64,000 nt of DNA from Lepagella muris. Its GTDB lineage: Bacteria > Bacteroidota > Bacteroidia > Bacteroidales > Muribaculaceae. This document shows, one piece after another, positions 58,192-64,000 of this stretch. The notes below the pieces were generated by a model. That model was not told the origin of the DNA. It saw only the letters and a program-made list of their open reading frames with translations, and searched no databases. A program made the translations under genes and the position numbers. Within the stretch, counting starts at the first letter, position 1, and every line of letters begins with the position of its first letter. The stretch spans positions 186,001 through 250,000 of the forward strand of contig NZ_SRYB01000002.1 in assembly GCF_004793975.1 (NCBI RefSeq), in the 5' to 3' direction.

Positions 58192-59949
58192 ATGAACGAT
58201 TTAAAGGAAAGACTTATTATCTATCAGCTGTTTCCACGAATATTCGCCAATCAGAATCCGAATTGCGTGCCTTGGGGCACATTGAGGCAGAACGGTAGTG
58301 GAAAGTTTAATGACTTCACTCCCCACATACTCCGTTCTATAAAGGAATTGGGCGTCAATTGCCTTTGGCTCACCGGCGTCATAGAGCATGCCACCAAGAC
58401 GGATTTCAGCCAATATGGCATCACTCCTGACAACCCTAACGTGGTGAAAGGTGAGGCGGGATCTCCGTATGCGATAAAAGACTATTATGACGTGGATCCG
58501 GCTCTGGCAGAATCTGTGCCGGACCGTATGAAGGAATTTGAATCACTCGTGAAGCGCATTCATTCCGAGAATATGAAGGTGATAATAGATTTTGTGCCTA
58601 ACCATACGGCGCGTATCTATCATTCAGACGTTGCGCCTGCAGGCGTCGAGGATTTCGGCAAGAATGACGATATGCGGATGAATTTTGCGCGCGACAACAA
58701 CTACTATTATATATCCAACCAGCAGTTCTATCCGTCGTTCGACCTTGGAGCGGAAGGTAATGTGCCCTACGTGGAATTTCCTGCAAAGGCTACGGGTAAC
58801 GACTGTTTCACGGCTTTCTGTTCGAAGAATGATTGGTATGAGACGGTGAAACTGAACTATGGTCATGACTATAACGACAATTCCGACCATTTTGATCCCG
58901 TGCCTGACACGTGGCGCAAGATGCTTCACATATTGAAGTTCTGGGTGTCGAGGGGTGTTGACGGTTTCCGTTGCGACATGGTGTTTATGGTGCCGCTGCC
59001 ATTCTGGCATTGGGCGATACCGCAGGTTAAGAGTGTCAATCCCGATGTGTTGTTCATAGGAGAGATTTATGATGTGGGTCTTTACCGTCCCTTCCTTGAT
59101 TACGGATGTTTCGACTATCTGTATGACAAGGTTAATCTCTACGATACGCTTGTCGGCATAGAGACCCACGGCAGGAGCGCGGCACAGCTGACAGGATGCT
59201 GGCAGACCGTGGACGGCATCGGCGACCGTATGCTCAATTTCCTTGAGAACCATGATGAGGTGCGTTTCGGTTCGAAGGCATACGCCGGCGACTCTCTTCG
59301 CGTGATTCCCTCTCTTGTCACCGCCTCGATGATTTCCAAAGGACCGGTGATGATCTATTACGGTCAGGAACTCGGCGAGCAGGCGCGCGACAACGAAGGC
59401 TTTGCCGGAGATAACGACAGGACAACGATATTCGACTATTGGAGCATCTCTACCGTAAGACGTTGGATCAACGGAGGGAAATGCGACGATGAATTATTAT
59501 CCCCCCACGAGCGTTGGCTCCGGGAGGTCTACAAGAAGGTCCTCACCTTGTGTAATGAGCGAGCGGCATTGCGGGAGGGTGGATTCTTCGACCTCATGTA
59601 TGCCAATCTACAGCATCCGGGTTTTGACCCCCACCGTCATTTTGCATTCCTTAGATACAAAGGAGATGATGTGCTTTTGATCGTGGTCAATTTCTCACGC
59701 GAGGAATCCCATGTCAGTATAAATATTCCGGCAACGGCGTTTGATATGTCGGGCATGATGCGTGGAGAGATTATAACCGAGGATCTCCTTTGGGGCAAGC
59801 CACATAAGTTGAATCTTTCGGTCGACCGACCGGTTTCCGTCTATCTGAGTGCCGCCGATGCCATAGTGTTGCCTGTAGGCAAGTTACGCGGGCAGTCCGG
59901 AGGTAAACTGACGGGGTCGCAATTGCGCGGCAAAAAGAAATCGGTTTGA
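58192..59949 (+). CDS. Glycoside hydrolase family 13 (alpha-amylase-type) enzyme, cytoplasmic
   Basis: A 585-residue GH13 enzyme. Conserved regions are present: IIDFVPNHTAR (region I), GVDGFRCDMVFM with the nucleophile Asp262 (region II), FIGEIYDV with the acid Glu291 (region III), and LNFLENHDEVRFGS with Asp355 (region IV). A C-terminal beta-sandwich domain follows. There is no signal peptide, so it acts on cytoplasmic alpha-glucans or maltooligosaccharides. The substrate cannot be set from sequence. It lies between the patatin and prs genes and is not inside a polysaccharide-utilisation locus. Confidence 0.9.
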   Translation: MNDLKERLIIYQLFPRIFANQNPNCVPWGTLRQNGSGKFNDFTPHILRSIKELGVNCLWLTGVIEHATKTDFSQYGITPDNPNVVKGEAGSPYAIKDYYDVDPALAESVPDRMKEFESLVKRIHSENMKVIIDFVPNHTARIYHSDVAPAGVEDFGKNDDMRMNFARDNNYYYISNQQFYPSFDLGAEGNVPYVEFPAKATGNDCFTAFCSKNDWYETVKLNYGHDYNDNSDHFDPVPDTWRKMLHILKFWVSRGVDGFRCDMVFMVPLPFWHWAIPQVKSVNPDVLFIGEIYDVGLYRPFLDYGCFDYLYDKVNLYDTLVGIETHGRSAAQLTGCWQTVDGIGDRMLNFLENHDEVRFGSKAYAGDSLRVIPSLVTASMISKGPVMIYYGQELGEQARDNEGFAGDNDRTTIFDYWSISTVRRWINGGKCDDELLSPHERWLREVYKKVLTLCNERAALREGGFFDLMYANLQHPGFDPHRHFAFLRYKGDDVLLIVVNFSREESHVSINIPATAFDMSGMMRGEIITEDLLWGKPHKLNLSVDRPVSVYLSAADAIVLPVGKLRGQSGGKLTGSQLRGKKKSV

Positions 59950-59976
59950 AATTGCGGATAATTCAAAAATTAGTCT

Positions 59977-59984
59977 TAATTTTG
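59977..59984 (+). promoter_or_regulatory. -7 promoter element of prs
   Basis: TAATTTTG is an exact TAnnTTTG match, 26 bp before the prs ATG. Confidence 0.65.
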
Positions 59985-60010
59985 TAAACCAATTTTTACC
60001 AATTCATATC

Positions 60011-60955
60011 ATGAGCAATTATCTTCCGCCCATAAAGGTTTTCGCAGGCACTAAGAGTCATTATCTCGGGGAGTCAATCTGCAAGGATCTGGGCATAGAG
60101 TTAGGCAAAATGAAGATCGAGACATTTGCCGACGGCGAGTTCGAAGTTTCATTCGAGGAGTCGATCCGCGGTGCCGAGGTCTATCTGGTTCAATCAACAT
60201 TCCCGAATACGGACAATCTGATGGAACTTCTCCTGATGATCGACGCCGCCAAGCGTGCGTCGGCAGCCACGATTGTGGCAGTGGTTCCCTATTTCGGATG
60301 GGCGCGTCAGGACAGAAAGGATAAGCCGAGAGTGTCGATCGCGGCAAAGCTTGTGGCAGACCTTCTGAGTGTGGCGGGCATTGACCGTCTTATCACCATG
60401 GATTTGCACGCAGATCAGATTCAGGGATTCTTCAATGTGCCGGTTGATCATTTATATGCCTCTTCAATTTTTATCCCCTACATTGAGAGCCTACACCTTA
60501 AGAATTTGGTGATTGCTTCTCCCGATGTCGGTGGAGCGAAGAGAGCCAATTCATACGCAAAATATTTCGATGTGCCTCTTGTGCTTTGCCATAAGCAGCG
60601 TGCCAAGGCAAACGTAGTGGAGAAAATGACAGTCATAGGCGATGTGGCTGGCAAGAACGTGGTTCTCGTGGACGACATCAGCGACACCGCCGGCACAATC
60701 ACGAAAGCCGCCGACCTCTTGATGGAGAACGGGGCAGAGTCAGTGAGAGCATTGTGCAGCCATGCAGTGATGAGCGATCCTGCTACAGAGAGGGTTAAGA
60801 CATCCGGACTGACCGAGATTGTATTTACGGATTCAATCCCGTATGTTAAGGAGAATCCGAAGGCAGTGGTGCTCCCTGTTGCAAAACTGTTTGCCGACAC
60901 AATCCGTCGTATCCACAACAACCAGTCGATTTCTTCACAATATCTCTTCAAATAA
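60011..60955 (+). CDS. prs: Ribose-phosphate pyrophosphokinase (PRPP synthetase)
   Basis: A 314-residue PRPP synthetase. The metal/ATP signature DLHADQIQGFFNVPVDHLYA, the FGWARQDRKDKPR catalytic loop and the PRPP-binding VVLVDDISDTAGTI are visible. It makes PRPP from ribose-5-phosphate and ATP for nucleotide, histidine and NAD synthesis. The length is standard. It is monocistronic between its own promoter and a strong terminator. Confidence 0.96.
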   Translation: MSNYLPPIKVFAGTKSHYLGESICKDLGIELGKMKIETFADGEFEVSFEESIRGAEVYLVQSTFPNTDNLMELLLMIDAAKRASAATIVAVVPYFGWARQDRKDKPRVSIAAKLVADLLSVAGIDRLITMDLHADQIQGFFNVPVDHLYASSIFIPYIESLHLKNLVIASPDVGGAKRANSYAKYFDVPLVLCHKQRAKANVVEKMTVIGDVAGKNVVLVDDISDTAGTITKAADLLMENGAESVRALCSHAVMSDPATERVKTSGLTEIVFTDSIPYVKENPKAVVLPVAKLFADTIRRIHNNQSISSQYLFK

Positions 60956-60983
60956 AATCAACGGTCAATACTTGACTATGTAG

Positions 60984-61032
60984 CGATACAAAAAATGGAC
61001 ACGATTCAATCGTGTCCATTTTTTTGTATCGT
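60984..61032. terminator. Bidirectional terminator between prs and the M13 peptidase gene
   Basis: CGATACAAAAAATGGACACG and its reverse complement form a stem of more than 20 bp around CA, with A and T runs on the two sides. It serves both convergent genes. Confidence 0.9.
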
Positions 61033-61045
61033 AATTTGTGTGGGA

Positions 61046-63085
61046 TTACCAGATGATCACGCGCTCGGAAGCGGGACGGAACATCGGATCACCCTCCTTG
61101 ATGCTGAATGACTCGAAGAACGGCTCAAGATTCTTAAGCGACACGTTGACACGGTTCTTGCCAAGGGAGTGTACGTCGCCCGACGTGAGTGAACGGATCT
61201 CCTCATCGCGGATGTTGTTTGCCCAAAGATTAGCGAAGTTGAGGTAGAAGGCCTGTTTAGGAGTGAAGCCATCGATCATAGCCTCTTCTGATTCCACATT
61301 CACGCCTTTCTTCTTCTGGGAGTCAAGAAACGCGGTCATTGCTATTCTCAGACCACCCTGGTCGGCAATGTTTTCGCCGAGTGTGTACTGTCCGTTGGCA
61401 TGAAGACCGGGAAGAACTTCCACAGCAGAAAATTGCTCCACAAGACCGTTGGTCAGTTTGGCAAATGCCTCGGCATCTTCCGGAGTCCACCAGTTCGACA
61501 TATTACCTTCAGCATCAAACTGGCAACCCTGGTCGTCGAAACCATGGGTAAGCTCATGACCGATTACCACACCAATGCCGCCATAGTTCTCCGCATCGCT
61601 TGCCTCCGGATCAAAGAACGGAGCCTGAAGGATACCTGCCGGGAACACAATCTCATTGTTGAGCGGGTTGTAGTATGCATTGATTGTCTGCGGAGTCATG
61701 CCCCATTCAGTGCGGTCAACGGGTTTGCCCCATTTCTCGAGAGCCTTTTTCGTCTGCCACATATTGGCATTATGCACATTCTCCCAATAAGAGAGGGCGG
61801 GATCAATCTCAAGTTCGGAATAATCCTTCCATTTGTCGGGATAACCGATCTTTACTGTGATGGAATTCAGCTTTTTCATGGCCTGCACCTTAGTGTCGTC
61901 GCTCATCCAGGGAAGGTGGATTATGTGCTTGCCGAGAGCTGTGCGAAGATTCTCCACCAGTCCGATCATATAGTCTTTTGACGACTGGGGGAAATATTGC
62001 TCCACATATAATTCGCCGATAGCTTCACCGAGATAACCTTCAGTGACTCCGAGGGCTCTCTTCCAGCGGGGTTGCTGCTCCTGAACTCCGCTCATGACCT
62101 TGTTGAACTCAAATGCTGCGTCAGAGAAACTGTCGCTGAGGAACGGTGCTGCATTTCTGACATACTGCCATAGGTAATAGTCTTTCTTCTCGCGGTCAGA
62201 GAGTGATGCAAAGAGATTGTCAGCCTGTTTTACGGTATTGATCTCAGTGACAATCACCTGCTCCGGAGTCTCTATCCCCATAGTCTCGATGAAGAATCTG
62301 TCCCAAGGCAGATTAGGATACATCTCCTTGAGCTGTGCGATTGAGCGGGGGTTATACATTGCCGGAATGTTGCGGCTCTCCTCACGGGTCCAAGTGGAAT
62401 CGGCGAGAAGGGTCTCCACCTTCATCACGTTTTTCACGATTCTGCGGGCATCCTTCTTGCTGTAGCCGGCATTCATCATCTGGCGTTCGATAAGCTTCTG
62501 GTAAGCCTCTCTGACGTCTTTGTTGCGCTTGTCGTTCTTGAGATAGTAATCCCTGTCGCCCAAAGAGAGACCACCGCCGCTTACATACATGGCATACTCC
62601 TTACTGTTGGCAAGGTTCTCCATCGGACCGCCGCCAAAGAGGGGAGATGCATAGTTCTTGTGAAGCCAGAGGAAAAGGTCGGTCATGCCGTCATGGTCGG
62701 TGTTCTCGATCTTTGCAAGGTCAGCCTTTATAGGTGTGGCACCGAGCTGGTTGCGACGTACGGAATCCATAGCGGCATCGTAGAGTGATGCAATCTTATA
62801 GGCATTGGTACCCTTTGCCGGATTCTTCTTTGAGAGATTTGTCACAATACGACGGATACGGTTATTGCTGGAATCATTTAGGATGTTAAACTGACCATAG
62901 CGTGCATATTCCGGGGTGAGGGGATGACTCTCCATCCATCCTTTGTTGACGTGCTGGTAAAAATCCTGTGATGCAGGTGTGTTCGGGTCGATTCCCTTGG
63001 GATCAACGCTTTTCAGATGTTCGGCAGAGGCAGTGAATGGAATCGCTGCCATAGCCAAAATAAGAGCTAAGCTAAAAAATCTCAT
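61046..63085 (-). CDS. M13 (neprilysin/PepO-type) zinc metallopeptidase
   Basis: A 679-residue M13 peptidase with a signal peptide (MRFFSLALILAMAAIPFTAS). The zinc site is VIGHELTHGFDDQGCQFD with HExxH at 510-514; the third ligand Glu571 is in YTLGENIADQGGLRIA. NAYYNPLNNEIVFPAGILQA is the substrate-binding family line. The C-terminus ends SERVIIW; the usual Cys before the final VW is absent. It should degrade peptides in the periplasm or at the cell surface. It is monocistronic or trails an unlinked isochorismate synthase gene by 34 bp. Confidence 0.93.
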   Translation of the reverse strand: MRFFSLALILAMAAIPFTASAEHLKSVDPKGIDPNTPASQDFYQHVNKGWMESHPLTPEYARYGQFNILNDSSNNRIRRIVTNLSKKNPAKGTNAYKIASLYDAAMDSVRRNQLGATPIKADLAKIENTDHDGMTDLFLWLHKNYASPLFGGGPMENLANSKEYAMYVSGGGLSLGDRDYYLKNDKRNKDVREAYQKLIERQMMNAGYSKKDARRIVKNVMKVETLLADSTWTREESRNIPAMYNPRSIAQLKEMYPNLPWDRFFIETMGIETPEQVIVTEINTVKQADNLFASLSDREKKDYYLWQYVRNAAPFLSDSFSDAAFEFNKVMSGVQEQQPRWKRALGVTEGYLGEAIGELYVEQYFPQSSKDYMIGLVENLRTALGKHIIHLPWMSDDTKVQAMKKLNSITVKIGYPDKWKDYSELEIDPALSYWENVHNANMWQTKKALEKWGKPVDRTEWGMTPQTINAYYNPLNNEIVFPAGILQAPFFDPEASDAENYGGIGVVIGHELTHGFDDQGCQFDAEGNMSNWWTPEDAEAFAKLTNGLVEQFSAVEVLPGLHANGQYTLGENIADQGGLRIAMTAFLDSQKKKGVNVESEEAMIDGFTPKQAFYLNFANLWANNIRDEEIRSLTSGDVHSLGKNRVNVSLKNLEPFFESFSIKEGDPMFRPASERVIIW

Positions 63086-63119
63086 AATTATTATATGTTG
63101 GTTTTGATAAATGTTTCAA

Positions 63120-64000
63120 TCATTCAATAATCAAGGCATCTCTTATGGTGGATGCTTTCGCCTCTGTCTCTTGCCATTCCGCTTCTGTATTAGAGCGCAG
63201 GGTTATGCCTCCCCCGACATAGATGCAGAATCTTTCCATCTCGATGCAGCAGCATCGTAGAGTGACGAACAGGGAGAAGTCGGCTGGCGATCTGAACGGA
63301 CCGCAGAAACCTCCGTAGCATCCACGGTCGAAGCGTTCGGTCTGACGGATTGTATCCAACGCCACATCTCGCGGGGTGCCGCATAGAGCCGGGGTGGGGG
63401 ATAGTTGGTGGAGAATGGATTGTATCCTGTCCGTGGTCATCGGTTCATGGGAGGAGGCGGATATGTCGGTGCATAGATGCTCCACCTTCCCGGCGTTGCG
63501 CGTGTATAACGGTGATATGGATATGTCAAGACCGTTTCCTGAAAGAGTTTCGGAGATGAAGTCTGTGACCATCTGCTGTTCCTCAAGATTCTTGCAGTCC
63601 CATTCTCCCGATTCACCCGCCGCCCGTGTGCCTGCGAGAGCCATAGTCTTCACTCCATTCCCGGAGGCTTCAAGCAGCAACTCCGGCGATGCGCCTATCC
63701 AGCATCCGGTCAATGGTGTTGAGAAGCAGAATACGAACGCATTCGGATGCCGTCGCGACAATTCCGCAAACGTGCTCCCCACATCGATTCTGCCGTTGTT
63801 GACAATTACCCTCGATGCTACAATCTTTCCCGTTCCGTAAGTGGAAAGGGCGGATTTTATGGCGTCAATCTCTGCGGCATGCTCCTCTCTTGGAGTGGAT
63901 GTTGAAGGGAACCGATATTGAAATCCGTCAGCCTTGATGTTTCGCTTTGCCGGACGATAGGGTATGGTCAGTATAGGCATATCGGGCAGAAACGGGGCTA
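63120..64000 (-). CDS. menF: Isochorismate synthase (chorismate-binding), 5' end outside window
   Basis: The minus-strand frame stays open to the window edge (the codons upstream of Met 63978-63980 read APFLPD), so the gene starts beyond 64000. The visible 290 or so residues are the chorismate-binding core: SPELLLEASGNGVKTMALAG then TRAAGESGEWDCKNLEEQQM, SPTPALCGTPRDVALDTIRQ, FDRGCYGGFCGPF and the end YVGGGITLRSNTEAEWQETE. This pattern fits MenF/EntC isochorismate synthases of menaquinone synthesis better than anthranilate synthase. Other men genes would be expected upstream, outside the window. Confidence 0.88.
   Translation of the reverse strand, partial: APFLPDMPILTIPYRPAKRNIKADGFQYRFPSTSTPREEHAAEIDAIKSALSTYGTGKIVASRVIVNNGRIDVGSTFAELSRRHPNAFVFCFSTPLTGCWIGASPELLLEASGNGVKTMALAGTRAAGESGEWDCKNLEEQQMVTDFISETLSGNGLDISISPLYTRNAGKVEHLCTDISASSHEPMTTDRIQSILHQLSPTPALCGTPRDVALDTIRQTERFDRGCYGGFCGPFRSPADFSLFVTLRCCCIEMERFCIYVGGGITLRSNTEAEWQETEAKASTIRDALIIE

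Overview
The window reads as a chromosome segment from a Bacteroidales bacterium, most likely a gut Muribaculaceae-type organism (family level is inference). The signs are: Bacteroidota promoters (TTTG, about 20 bp, TAnnTTTG) before many genes; no obvious Shine-Dalgarno sites; a fused lpxC/fabZ gene; a DUF4295-rpmG-rpmB ribosomal cluster; a Bacteroides-like serine palmitoyltransferase; and BspA-type leucine-rich repeat proteins with the usual YDLxGR...VK tail.

Positions 1-14,422 are accessory and mostly AT-rich. Two tandem tyrosine recombinases (the left one cut by the window edge) are followed by a DUF3237 protein, a three-gene HTH micro-operon and a TonB-C/WG lipoprotein. Next comes the most unusual block (about 3,960-13,064): a short tandem repeat and inverted repeat, a small structured RNA with its own promoter-like sequence, a reverse transcriptase with an acidic repeat insert, a DUF1848 protein with a CX3CX2C cluster, a 1,376-residue methyltransferase/RecQ-helicase fusion, a coiled-coil protein with a C-terminal membrane anchor, and a Cas4-like (DUF2779) nuclease gene interrupted by an in-frame stop. 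I do not recognise this gene set as a named system. It looks like a defence or mobile nucleic-acid module. A DUF1016 nuclease gene closes the block.

Positions 14,878-26,998 hold a divergent ion-channel gene and then a complete nickel/urease locus on the minus strand: ureA-B-C-E-F-G-D, a urea transporter, an MFS transporter, and an ECF nickel importer (NikMN, NikQ, NikO). A DUF3861 protein with a cysteine-rich tail lies just upstream. Together they import urea and nickel, assemble urease and hydrolyse urea to ammonia.

Positions 27,000-34,515 are again accessory: a second copy of the structured RNA, a complex leader and two BspA-like secreted proteins, a decayed ATPase fragment, a frameshifted controller gene, a HaeIII-type restriction enzyme with its cytosine methyltransferase, a second C5 methyltransferase, and an IS3-like remnant.

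From 34,788 to the end the content is ordinary core genome: mutarotase, ABM monooxygenase, dnaK, serine palmitoyltransferase, a sodium-pumping methylmalonyl-CoA decarboxylase operon with its epimerase, lpxD-lpxC/fabZ-lpxA, ribosomal proteins L33/L28, a CinA C-terminal domain protein, tsaD, tamB, a patatin, a GH13 enzyme, prs, an M13 peptidase and a partial isochorismate synthase. Strong bidirectional hairpin terminators separate many of the convergent units.
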